A stretch of DNA of 37,874 nucleotides from Candidatus Arcticimaribacter sp. UBA7428 (lineage in GTDB: Bacteria; Bacteroidota; Bacteroidia; Flavobacteriales; Flavobacteriaceae). The first letter of the stretch is position 1. Each line of letters opens with the position of its first letter. Made by a program: the position numbers and the translations under genes. Location: positions 1 through 37,874 of the forward strand of contig DLQQ01000063.1 in the NCBI GenBank assembly GCA_002477625.1. The letters are read 5' to 3'. Below are positions 16,785-24,987 of this stretch, piece by piece. The notes beneath the pieces were generated by a model. That model did not search any database and was not told where the DNA came from. It saw nothing but the letters and a program-made list of their open reading frames with translations.

Positions 16785-17530
16785 GCGCGCTTATTGAGAA
16801 CGGTGGCACTAGCTTGAGCAGTTGGTAGAATCGTGATATCAGCCAGAGTAACATGCTCTGGAGCATGAATCATAAACAAAATCGTATGCGCAATATCTTC
16901 AGCTTGTAGCGCATCCAGTTTGCTGTAAACAGAAGCAGCTCGGTCTACATCACCTTTAAAACGAACCTCAGAAAATTCTGTTTCTACCAAACCAGGGTTG
17001 ATAGCTCCTACTCGAATTCCATAAGGATTCAGATCCAATCGAAGTCCTTGGGTAAAGGCATCAAGTGCAAACTTACTCGCACAATAGACATTCCCTTTTG
17101 GATATACCTCAAATCCAGCGATGGATCCAACATTGATTATATGGCCTTTTTTTCGCTCAGTCATTTGTGGCAAAACAGCTTTGGTTACATACATGACTCC
17201 CTTTACATTTCCGTCAATCATAGCATCCCAATCGTCCAGGTCAGCACCAACAACATCGTCTAAGCCGTGGGCATTTCCGGCATTATTTATTAAAACATCG
17301 ATGGACTTAAAAGCATCTGGAAGGCTTTCGATCGCTTCAAAAACTTCAGCTCGATCACGCACATCAAAGTTTAAAGTATGAACTTCGGTTGGCAGCTCTT
17401 CTTTTAAGGCATCGAGTCGTTCTTGTCTTCTCCCGCATAAAATTAGACGGGCACCTTGAGAAGCTAAAAACGCAGCAGTTGCTTTACCAATACCGCTTGT
17501 AGCTCCAGTAATGAGAATGGTTTTGTTCAT
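16781..17530 (-). CDS. SDR family NAD(P)-dependent oxidoreductase (YdfG-like)
   Basis: A 249-residue classical short-chain dehydrogenase. The cofactor motif TGATSGIG is at 8-15, NNAG at 82-85, and the catalytic Ser136, Tyr149 and Lys153 (YCASK) are present. The overall wording (VYCASKFALDAFTQGLRLDL, INPGLVETEF) is closest to the YdfG group that oxidises serine, 3-hydroxy acids or malonic semialdehyde-type substrates. It is cytoplasmic. It lies 2 bases after the aldo/keto reductase gene and overlaps the AlbA_2-type gene by 4 bases. Confidence 0.93.
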   Translation of the reverse strand: MNKTILITGATSGIGKATAAFLASQGARLILCGRRQERLDALKEELPTEVHTLNFDVRDRAEVFEAIESLPDAFKSIDVLINNAGNAHGLDDVVGADLDDWDAMIDGNVKGVMYVTKAVLPQMTERKKGHIINVGSIAGFEVYPKGNVYCASKFALDAFTQGLRLDLNPYGIRVGAINPGLVETEFSEVRFKGDVDRAASVYSKLDALQAEDIAHTILFMIHAPEHVTLADITILPTAQASATVLNKRA

Positions 17531-17532
17531 CT

Positions 17533-18399
17533 TTATGGCATTCTATGTCCCAAACTTGTTTCCAAAAGGAGAAACCAGTCTTGAATCGTTAATGTAATTG
17601 CTAGGGCGTCCACAGCATTTTTAAGTCTTGCTTCTTGTGTTGTTCCTACTACAGGACGAATCTGAGCGGGATGCTGATGCAACCATGCCAACAATAGTTG
17701 ATCTTCTGTTGCATTGTACGTTGCACACATTTTTTGGACTATTGGTCTTAGGCGCTGCGATTGTTCGTTATCTTCTTTAAAATAACTGCCCAAAGGACTC
17801 CAAGCCATTGTACCAATCTGATGCTGCATCATATGGTTTGTTGTTCCATCGAACATGGCTTTTGATTGTGTTAAAGAACATTCCAATTGATTCCATTCAA
17901 TTAAATTTTCAGTACTCAAAAGACTCATTTGTGCTGGTGTAAAATTGGAGACCCCAAAACTTTTTACTTTCCCCTGGCTTTTGAGCTGTTCAAAAGCTTT
18001 TGCGATCTCATGTGGATCCATAAGTGGACTGGGACGGTGCAGTAAAAGAACGTCAAGGTATTCGGTGTTGAGGTTTTGAAGGGATTGTTCTACAGACCAG
18101 CTGATGTGTTCTGCTGAGTATTCATAATGTTTTACGTTTAGGGGACGTGCTTCACTCGGGTATTGGATTCCGCATTTACTTATGTATTGAACCTGCGAAC
18201 GATCAACTTTACTGTCTTTAAAAGCTGCTCCAAATGCGGCTTCGGTTGTATACCCCCCATAGATGTCGGCATGATCAAATGTGCTGATTCCAAGAGACAA
18301 GGCACCCTCGATTAAAGCACTCATTTCGGCGGATGTAAAGTTTTTACCCCAGGTTCCCCAGGTCATGGTTCCTGCAATTATTTTAGAAAATGGACGCAT
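17533..18399 (-). CDS. Aldo/keto reductase (YdhF-like)
   Basis: The ATG at 18399 gives 288 residues beginning MRPFSKIIAGTMTWG, the usual start of the family; the frame extends 28 codons further upstream without family similarity. Catalytic residues Asp42, Tyr47 and Lys75 and the LLLHRPSP segment (His near 115) are present. The NADPH-binding end VVGTTQEARL is typical. The enzyme reduces carbonyl compounds in the cytoplasm; the substrate is unknown. It is the first gene of the reductase-SDR-AlbA_2 operon and is divergent from the MoxR gene across 148 bases. A TTG-N16-TAAATTTA pattern at 18452-18426 on the minus strand is a possible promoter. Confidence 0.9.
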   Translation of the reverse strand: MRPFSKIIAGTMTWGTWGKNFTSAEMSALIEGALSLGISTFDHADIYGGYTTEAAFGAAFKDSKVDRSQVQYISKCGIQYPSEARPLNVKHYEYSAEHISWSVEQSLQNLNTEYLDVLLLHRPSPLMDPHEIAKAFEQLKSQGKVKSFGVSNFTPAQMSLLSTENLIEWNQLECSLTQSKAMFDGTTNHMMQHQIGTMAWSPLGSYFKEDNEQSQRLRPIVQKMCATYNATEDQLLLAWLHQHPAQIRPVVGTTQEARLKNAVDALAITLTIQDWFLLLETSLGHRMP

Positions 18400-18547
18400 T
18401 GATTTTGTAATTAGAAAATTCCTTATAAATTTATGCTTAATAGTGAATCCAAGGGAGTGTTTTTTCTTACTATTTTTAACCAATTATTAACAAGAGAAAC
18501 GTTATAATTTCTCCATTTTTGTATTCCTAAAACATTTATATAAGCTT

Positions 18548-19549
18548 ATGGATAATAATACCAATGTAGACATTAGTGCTATTAACGAAAAAATTCAAAA
18601 AGAGAGTGCTTTCATCGACTTACTTACTTTAGAAATAAATAAGGTAATTGTTGGTCAAAAGCATATGGTTGAGCGTTTGCTGATCGGTCTTTTGGGTCGT
18701 GGACATATCTTATTGGAAGGGGTGCCGGGTTTAGCGAAAACGCTAGCCATTAACACCTTGAGCAAGGCTGTGAAAGCAGACTTTAGTCGTATTCAATTTA
18801 CTCCAGATTTACTTCCAGCAGATGTTGTTGGAACCATGATCTACAATATTAAAGAGAATGATTTCTCTATCAAGAAAGGACCTATTTTCGCCAACTTTGT
18901 TTTGGCAGACGAGATTAATCGTGCTCCAGCCAAGGTTCAATCGGCTTTGTTGGAAGCGATGCAAGAAAAGCAAGTAACGATTGGTGATACCACCTTTCCA
19001 TTGAAGCAGCCTTTTTTAGTAATGGCAACACAAAATCCAGTGGAACAGGAAGGAACCTACCCACTTCCAGAAGCACAGGTCGATCGTTTCATGTTGAAAA
19101 CAGTAATTGACTATCCAACGCTCGAAGACGAACAACTGATTGTTCGCTCCAATTTGAGCGCAATCCAAGCCAAAGTAAGTGCGGTTGTTACGACCAAACA
19201 AATTGTTACCGCCCAAGAAACAGTGCGTTCGGTTTATATGGACGAGAAAATCGAGAAGTATATTTTAGACCTTGTTTTTGCTACCCGATACCCAGAACGC
19301 TATGGTCTCAGTAAAATAAAACCCCTGATTAGCTTTGGAGCATCTCCAAGGGGAAGTATCAATTTGGCTACGGCAGCTAAATGTCATGCCTTTCTTAAGC
19401 ACAGAGGATATGTAATACCAGAAGACGTTCGAGCAATTGTTTTTGATGTGCTGCGACACCGAATTGGTCTTACCTACGAAGCGGAAGCTGAAAATGTAAC
19501 TACCGAAGATATAATCAGTCAGATCATTAATGAGGTTGAAGTACCGTAA
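18548..19549 (+). CDS. MoxR-family AAA+ ATPase of the bat operon
   Basis: A 333-residue MoxR ATPase. Walker A is GVPGLAKT (58-65), Walker B is FVLADEINRAP with Asp121 and Glu122, and sensor-1 TQNPVEQEG follows. The DVVGTMIYN and RFMLK segments match the family. MoxR proteins are chaperone-like and work with von Willebrand factor A (vWA) proteins, here BatA and BatB. It is the first gene of an eight-gene operon running to 27506, with a 40-base gap to the next gene. No good promoter was found just upstream; the region 18400-18547 is AT-rich. Confidence 0.96.
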   Translation: MDNNTNVDISAINEKIQKESAFIDLLTLEINKVIVGQKHMVERLLIGLLGRGHILLEGVPGLAKTLAINTLSKAVKADFSRIQFTPDLLPADVVGTMIYNIKENDFSIKKGPIFANFVLADEINRAPAKVQSALLEAMQEKQVTIGDTTFPLKQPFLVMATQNPVEQEGTYPLPEAQVDRFMLKTVIDYPTLEDEQLIVRSNLSAIQAKVSAVVTTKQIVTAQETVRSVYMDEKIEKYILDLVFATRYPERYGLSKIKPLISFGASPRGSINLATAAKCHAFLKHRGYVIPEDVRAIVFDVLRHRIGLTYEAEAENVTTEDIISQIINEVEVP

Positions 19550-19589
19550 ATGGTCCTAAAAACATTTTTAAGAAGGAACATTTAGAGTA

Positions 19590-20456
19590 ATGGACACGAA
19601 AGAGCTTTTAAAAAAAGTAAGGAAGATTGAGATCAAAACACGTCGCTTAAGCGATCACGTCTTTGGTGGCGAATATCACAGTACTTTCAAAGGAAGAGGG
19701 ATGACCTTTAGCGAGGTGCGTCAATATCAATTTGGAGATGATGTGCGCGCAATTGATTGGAATGTTACTGCGCGTTACAACGAGCCTTTTGTAAAAGTTT
19801 TTGAAGAAGAACGAGAACTAACCCTGATGTTGGTTGTCGATGTCAGCGGCTCAGAGTTTTTTGGATCTGGGCAACAATTTAAAAGAGAAGTATTGACCGA
19901 AATAGCAGCAACACTTTCCTTTTCTGCACTTCAAAATAATGATAAGGTTGGCTTACTTTTGTTTTCAGATCAAGTCGAATTATTTATTCCCCCTAAAAAA
20001 GGGAGAACCCATGTTTTACGTATCATTCGAGAGCTTTTGGAATTTCATCCAAAAAGTAAGCAAACGGATATTCGCATTGCTTTAGAATTCTTATCGGGCA
20101 TCCTAAAGAAGAAAGCGATTGTCTTTTTACTTTCAGATTTCATGGATGATTCCTACGAAAAAACATTGCGAATCGCAGCAAAAAAGCATGACCTCACCGG
20201 GATTAGAGTATACGATAAAAGAGAAGTTGAGATGCCCAATATAGGACTTGTTCCAATGCTAGATAGTGAAACTCAAAAAACACAATGGGTCAATACAGCT
20301 TCTAAGGCAGTTCGGAATCAATATCAAAAAACACATCAAAAACACGTAGATACGTTCGAAACCTTATTCAGAAAAAACGGAGCGGGAACCTTACACTGTA
20401 GTTTGGAAGAGAGCTATGTTAAAAAGTTATTAGGCTATTTTAAAGCTAGAATATAA
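19590..20456 (+). CDS. DUF58 vWA-like protein of the bat operon
   Basis: A 288-residue soluble DUF58 protein. The family hallmark DDVRAIDWNVTARYNEPFVK is at 50-69. A vWA-like metal site DVSGS is at 84-88, in DxSxS form. DUF58 proteins are regular partners of MoxR ATPases and bat genes. The gene is followed two bases later by the two-TM protein gene. It is probably cytoplasmic and membrane-associated through its partners. Confidence 0.93.
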   Translation: MDTKELLKKVRKIEIKTRRLSDHVFGGEYHSTFKGRGMTFSEVRQYQFGDDVRAIDWNVTARYNEPFVKVFEEERELTLMLVVDVSGSEFFGSGQQFKREVLTEIAATLSFSALQNNDKVGLLLFSDQVELFIPPKKGRTHVLRIIRELLEFHPKSKQTDIRIALEFLSGILKKKAIVFLLSDFMDDSYEKTLRIAAKKHDLTGIRVYDKREVEMPNIGLVPMLDSETQKTQWVNTASKAVRNQYQKTHQKHVDTFETLFRKNGAGTLHCSLEESYVKKLLGYFKARI

Positions 20457-20458
20457 AG

Positions 20459-22081
20459 ATGCGACAGATTATTTTTTTATTGTGTTTCTCCGTTTTTTTC
20501 TCTTTAACAAAGGGGATTGCACAGTCCCATGAGGAATTGCTTGTGGCTGTTGACTCTACCGAGCTCAGAATCGGAGAACAGATCAATATTCGTTATCAAA
20601 TCAAGGGCGATAGCTTGACGCAGATTCAATTTGCGGAGCAACCCAATTTTGCGTCTTTCGAGCTTTTAGAGGTTTTTCCCTTGGACACCCTCCGTTCTCA
20701 AGCACATTATTTATTCACCAAAAAATATGCTCTAATTCAATTCGACTCGGGCTCGTACTGGATTCCAAAACAGAAAATCCTGATCAATGGCGTTGAAGCG
20801 ATCTCCGACTCTGTTTCGATACGTGTAAATACCGTTGTAGTCGATACGCTCAAGCAGCCTTTGTATGACATTAAACCCTTAGTTGCTGTTGAGCGTGGTT
20901 ATAAAAAACTAACCCAACAGATTTTATTTACTGTCCTTGGACTGCTCCTCCTCATTTTGGCTGTATTTTTAGCGCTTAGGGTTCAGAAAAAAATCATTGA
21001 GAACAGAAAAGAACTCCCCCCATTTGATCGAGCATTACAAGAACTCAAAGCACTTGAAGAAGAGCGCCCTCGATTACAAGAAGAATATAAGAGCTATTAT
21101 TCTAAACTCACGGATGTTGTACGGCGATATCTAGAAGAAGAAGCTAAGATAACAGCACTAGAAAGTACTTCAAGAGAATTGTTGAAGAAATTAGAGTTAC
21201 TCAAAGATTCTGGAAAACTTGATTTAGATGGAGAAACATTACGCTCTTTAAAACGCGTTCTAGAACATGCAGATTTGGTAAAATTTGCACGTTCAGCTCC
21301 TGAATTTGAAGTTGCAACCAGCGATCGTAATTTGGTGGAAGATGTTGTTATTAAAACAAAAGAAGCTCTTCCAGAACCTACGCAAGAAGAACTTGAAGCT
21401 ACTGCAGCTTATCAAAAGATTTTGAAAAAGCAGAAACGGCAAAAGCAATTCAAGATTGCGGGACTTGGAACAGTTGGAATGATTCTAATTGCAGGAGGTA
21501 TTGCTGTTTATGTTTATGGTTTTGGTAATGTAAAAGACACTCTTCTAAGATACCCTACCAAGGTTATGATGAATAATAAATGGATACAAAGTCAATACGG
21601 AACTCCTGCTTTATTACTCACAACGCCCGAGGTTTTAGTGCGAGCAGCAGAAACTCCAAAAGGGACAATACTTTTTTCTGCGGGTGACCCGCTTCAATCG
21701 GTTTATGTGCAATTGAGCTTTATACAACAGGCTCCACCCGAGCAAGGAAAAGAAAAATCAGAAGAGGTACAGCAGCAAGAAGCTCAGGAAATGATCAATG
21801 AAATAATTACAGGTTTAGAAGAAGATGGCGCTACCAATATGTTGATTAATCCGGACCCCTTTAAAACTAAGGATGGCTCTGAAGTAATTCAGCTTTCTGG
21901 AACTCTCGACCTTTTAAATTCTGATGGGAAGGAACGTACACGTTGTCGTTTGCGATCCATTATTTTGCCCTTTGAACAAGTGCAAGTTGAATTGCGTATG
22001 TTGTATGCCAAAGACGATCGATACGGAGATCAAATCGAAGCTCGAATTATAGAATCACTAGAAGTATTAAAAGAATTATAA
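20459..22081 (+). CDS. Two-transmembrane bat-operon protein with an N-terminal BatD-like exported domain
   Basis: A 540-residue protein with a signal peptide (about 1-21, ending GIAQS). The first exported domain (about 25-145) looks like the beta-rich N-domain of BatD. A membrane segment at 153-174 is followed by a charged helical cytoplasmic part (175-333) with LEEEAKITALESTSRELLKK. A second membrane segment (334-354) leads to a C-terminal exported domain of about 185 residues. The layout with two exported domains and a cytosolic helical bridge is unusual, though this position between DUF58 and BatA is standard in Bacteroidota bat operons. I know no specific function. It is 2 bases from both neighbours, so tightly coupled. 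Confidence 0.8.
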   Translation: MRQIIFLLCFSVFFSLTKGIAQSHEELLVAVDSTELRIGEQINIRYQIKGDSLTQIQFAEQPNFASFELLEVFPLDTLRSQAHYLFTKKYALIQFDSGSYWIPKQKILINGVEAISDSVSIRVNTVVVDTLKQPLYDIKPLVAVERGYKKLTQQILFTVLGLLLLILAVFLALRVQKKIIENRKELPPFDRALQELKALEEERPRLQEEYKSYYSKLTDVVRRYLEEEAKITALESTSRELLKKLELLKDSGKLDLDGETLRSLKRVLEHADLVKFARSAPEFEVATSDRNLVEDVVIKTKEALPEPTQEELEATAAYQKILKKQKRQKQFKIAGLGTVGMILIAGGIAVYVYGFGNVKDTLLRYPTKVMMNNKWIQSQYGTPALLLTTPEVLVRAAETPKGTILFSAGDPLQSVYVQLSFIQQAPPEQGKEKSEEVQQQEAQEMINEIITGLEEDGATNMLINPDPFKTKDGSEVIQLSGTLDLLNSDGKERTRCRLRSIILPFEQVQVELRMLYAKDDRYGDQIEARIIESLEVLKEL

Positions 22082-22083
22082 GC

Positions 22084-23088
22084 GTGTTTGAAGGAATAGA
22101 ATTAGCGAATCCAGAATATCTGTGGGGATTGATAGCCCTGCCCTTGGTCATCCTATGGTATGTTTACAAGCGCAAGTTTCAACAAGCGCGGCTAACCATT
22201 TCATCGACCAAAGGTTTTGAGGGTGTACGTTCCAATTTGGCTCGTTTTCAGCCGTTATTGTTTGTCTTTAGAATCTGTGCTTTGGCACTCGTTGTTCTCG
22301 CTCTTGCTCGCCCACAAACCGTAGATATCTCTTCACGGACCAAAACCAACAAGGGGATAGACATCGTAATGGCCATTGATGTCTCTTCGAGTATGTTGGC
22401 GCAGGACCTAAAACCCAGTAGGTTGAATGCACTGAAAGAAGTAGCAGCAGATTTTATCGATGATCGACAAAACGATAGGATCGGTTTAGTCGTTTATGCA
22501 GGAGAAAGTTATACCAAAACACCTATTACAAGCGATAAACGCATCGTGAAAAATGCATTACGCAGTATTCGATACGATGGCGTAATCAACGATGGAACCG
22601 CAATTGGAATGGGCTTGGCAACTGCCGTAAACCGATTGAAAGATAGTAGAGCTAAAAGTAAAGTCATTATTTTACTTACTGATGGCGTCAACAATTCAGG
22701 CTTTATTGAACCAAAAATTGCAGCAGAGTTGGCAGTAGAATTTCAAATTAAAACCTACACCATTGGCCTAGGAAGTAATGGAACTGCTAAAGCTCCAATT
22801 GGCGTTTTACCTAACGGAAAATTCCAATATGGGCTAACCAAAGTTGAGATCGATGAAGAACTTTTGAAGGCGATTGCAGACGATACTGGAGGTTTGTATT
22901 TTAGAGCAACAGACACCAAAAAACTAAAAGACATTTACAATGAAATCAATAAGTTAGAAAAGACAGAAGTTGAAGAGTTTAAGTATTATAATTACCAAGA
23001 AAAATACAGAATACTCATACTCATAGCCTTAGGCTTACTCTTTGCAGAGTGGATTTTAAAGAACACAATTTTTAGAAGTTTTATATAA
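22084..23088 (+). CDS. batA: vWA-domain membrane protein BatA (GTG start)
   Basis: A 334-residue protein beginning with GTG at 22084, 2 bases after the previous stop. No ATG fits the family N-terminus (FEGIELANPEYLWGL). Two N-terminal membrane helices (about 12-28 and 57-76) are followed by a vWA domain with the metal site DVSSS at 99-103, and a C-terminal helix lies at about 308-326. BatA and BatB form membrane complexes linked to oxygen tolerance in Bacteroides. Here it overlaps no gene but lies 2 bases from batB. Confidence 0.93.
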   Translation: MFEGIELANPEYLWGLIALPLVILWYVYKRKFQQARLTISSTKGFEGVRSNLARFQPLLFVFRICALALVVLALARPQTVDISSRTKTNKGIDIVMAIDVSSSMLAQDLKPSRLNALKEVAADFIDDRQNDRIGLVVYAGESYTKTPITSDKRIVKNALRSIRYDGVINDGTAIGMGLATAVNRLKDSRAKSKVIILLTDGVNNSGFIEPKIAAELAVEFQIKTYTIGLGSNGTAKAPIGVLPNGKFQYGLTKVEIDEELLKAIADDTGGLYFRATDTKKLKDIYNEINKLEKTEVEEFKYYNYQEKYRILILIALGLLFAEWILKNTIFRSFI

Positions 23089-23090
23089 TA

Positions 23091-24134
23091 ATGTATCAAT
23101 TAGACGCGCCGATTTATTTTTATGTTTTTGCAATGCTTCCCGTATTGTGGCTTGGCTATCTTTGGATTTCTGCCTGGAAAAGAAAAGCACAAGAACAATT
23201 TGCTTCATCTCGATTAATGGAAGTTTTAAGTCCAGAACGTTCGCGATTAAAACCTTTACTCAAACTCATTTTGATTAGCCTAGGGGTGAGTTGTTTGATC
23301 CTGGCACTAGTAAACCCTAAAATAGGAACGCAGTTAGAGACCGTAAAAAGAGAAGGTGTTGATATCGTTTTTGCTATTGATGTATCGAAGAGTATGTTGG
23401 CAGAAGACATTGCTCCAAACCGTATCGAAAAAGCAAAACGACTCGTGTCTGCGCTCTTGAATCAATTGGCAAGCGATCGGGTTGGGATTATCGCTTATGC
23501 GGCTCAAGCGGTCCCTCAATTGCCCATTACAACCGACTACGGCGCTGCCAAAATGTTTTTACAAGCACTCAACACCGACATGCTTTCTTCACAGGGAACA
23601 GCTATTGATGCCGCGATTGATTTAGCTGCAACCTATTTTGATGATGAAGATCAAACCAATCGGGTTATTTTTATTTTGTCCGATGGAGAAGATCATTCCG
23701 AAAAGGCTATGGCTGCTGCAGAACGAGCAAAAGAGTTAGGGATTAAAATATTTACTTTTGGTGTTGGAACCGAAAAAGGAGCTCCCATTCCAATCAAGCG
23801 AAACGGAATAGTAGAATCGTATAAGAAAGATGAAAACGGAGAAGTTGTAATGACCAAACGCAACCCCGAGGTGCTCACTTCTATTGCCGATGTAACCGAC
23901 GGGAATTATACTGAGGGAAATGATACACAAGCAGTTTTAGAGTTTGTTTCGGAAACGCTCAAGCAAATGGAGAAAAAAGAATTTGAAGCAAAAAAGTTTG
24001 TGAGTTACAAAGACCGATTCCAACCTTTTTTGATTGCAGGATTTCTGTTACTTTTGATAGAAATATTATTATTCGAAACCCAAACCAAATGGGTGCTGCG
24101 AATGAATTTATTTAATGAGAATAAAAAAGATTAA
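23091..24134 (+). CDS. batB: vWA-domain membrane protein BatB
   Basis: A 347-residue paralogue of BatA. Membrane helices are at about 8-27 and 55-75, followed by a vWA domain with DVSKS at 97-101 and a C-terminal helix near 311-329. The segment FAIDVSKSMLAEDIAPNRI is typical of BatB. It is 2 bases from batA and 4 from batC. It probably works with BatA, BatC and MoxR in the envelope. Confidence 0.93.
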   Translation: MYQLDAPIYFYVFAMLPVLWLGYLWISAWKRKAQEQFASSRLMEVLSPERSRLKPLLKLILISLGVSCLILALVNPKIGTQLETVKREGVDIVFAIDVSKSMLAEDIAPNRIEKAKRLVSALLNQLASDRVGIIAYAAQAVPQLPITTDYGAAKMFLQALNTDMLSSQGTAIDAAIDLAATYFDDEDQTNRVIFILSDGEDHSEKAMAAAERAKELGIKIFTFGVGTEKGAPIPIKRNGIVESYKKDENGEVVMTKRNPEVLTSIADVTDGNYTEGNDTQAVLEFVSETLKQMEKKEFEAKKFVSYKDRFQPFLIAGFLLLLIEILLFETQTKWVLRMNLFNENKKD

Positions 24135-24138
24135 TGCT

Positions 24139-24981
24139 ATGAATTTTAAAGGCCTTTCCTTCTTGTTTTTAGTACTCACTTCGGTTTTATCTTGGAGTCA
24201 AAACGAAGTAGCCAATAACCTCATTGTGGATGGAAATGAAGCCCACGAGCAGGCCGAGTATATTGATGCCGAGGCTCAATACCGCAAAGCAGTTTCTTTG
24301 GCTCCCGAAAAATCCGAAGCCCTGCATAACTTGGGAAATACAAATTATAGAATAGAAGATTATTCTGCAGCTTCTCAACGGTTCTTCCAGACGCAAAAGA
24401 ACACCACATCTAAAAATGAAAAACACGCAGCTTTTCATAACTTAGGGAATGTGTATATGCAGCAAAAAGATTATGCTCAGGCAGTCGCAGCTTTTAAAAA
24501 TGGATTGCGAAATAATCCTACAGACGAAGAAACCCGATACAATTACGCGCTTGCAAAGGAGCTTTTAGAAAAGGAGCAACAACAGGATCAGCAAGACGAG
24601 CAAAATCAAGACAACCAAGATCAGGATCAGGATAAGGAAGATCAGGATAAAGAGGGAGATCAAGAAAAGAAAGACGAAAAAGGAGACCAACAAGACCCTA
24701 AAGACGAAGGAGAAGACAAAGACAAAAAAGAAGGAGAAGATGGGGAATCTGAAGACGACTCCAAGGAAAAGCCGGAGGAGGATAAGCCCAAGAACCCCGA
24801 AAAAGAGGGGGAAGGAGATGAAAAGAAGCAACCCCCACCACAACCCAAACCAGGACAAATATCCCCCGAACAAGTTAAGAGCCTCTTAGAGGCAATGAAC
24901 AATCAAGAAAAAGGAGTACAGGAAAAAGTAAATGCTCAAAAAGTGAAAGGTACTCCTGTTAAAACTAAAAAAGACTGGTAA
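24139..24981 (+). CDS. batC: TPR protein BatC with a long acidic Gln/Glu/Lys-rich tail
   Basis: The ATG at 24139 gives MNFKGLSFLFLVLTS, a signal peptide ending near Ser20; an ATG at 24115 inside batB is in frame but adds a charged start. TPR repeats span about 22-140 (ALHNLGNTNYRIEDYSAASQ is one helix pair). From about 144 to 240 the sequence is a low-complexity run of Gln, Asp, Glu and Lys, followed by a proline-rich segment (PPPQPKPGQ) and a short conserved C-terminal helix SPEQVKSLLEAMNNQEK. The protein is about 280 residues long. The tail is probably disordered and periplasmic. Confidence 0.9.
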   Translation: MNFKGLSFLFLVLTSVLSWSQNEVANNLIVDGNEAHEQAEYIDAEAQYRKAVSLAPEKSEALHNLGNTNYRIEDYSAASQRFFQTQKNTTSKNEKHAAFHNLGNVYMQQKDYAQAVAAFKNGLRNNPTDEETRYNYALAKELLEKEQQQDQQDEQNQDNQDQDQDKEDQDKEGDQEKKDEKGDQQDPKDEGEDKDKKEGEDGESEDDSKEKPEEDKPKNPEKEGEGDEKKQPPPQPKPGQISPEQVKSLLEAMNNQEKGVQEKVNAQKVKGTPVKTKKDW

Positions 24982-24987
24982 GTTTTT

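Noticed and set aside
24565..24902. Two overlapping antisense ORFs (102 and 80 codons) rich in Phe, Leu, Ser and Val
   Set aside because: They are the reverse reading of the purine-rich batC tail; the apparent hydrophobicity is an artefact of that composition, with no start signals or family match.
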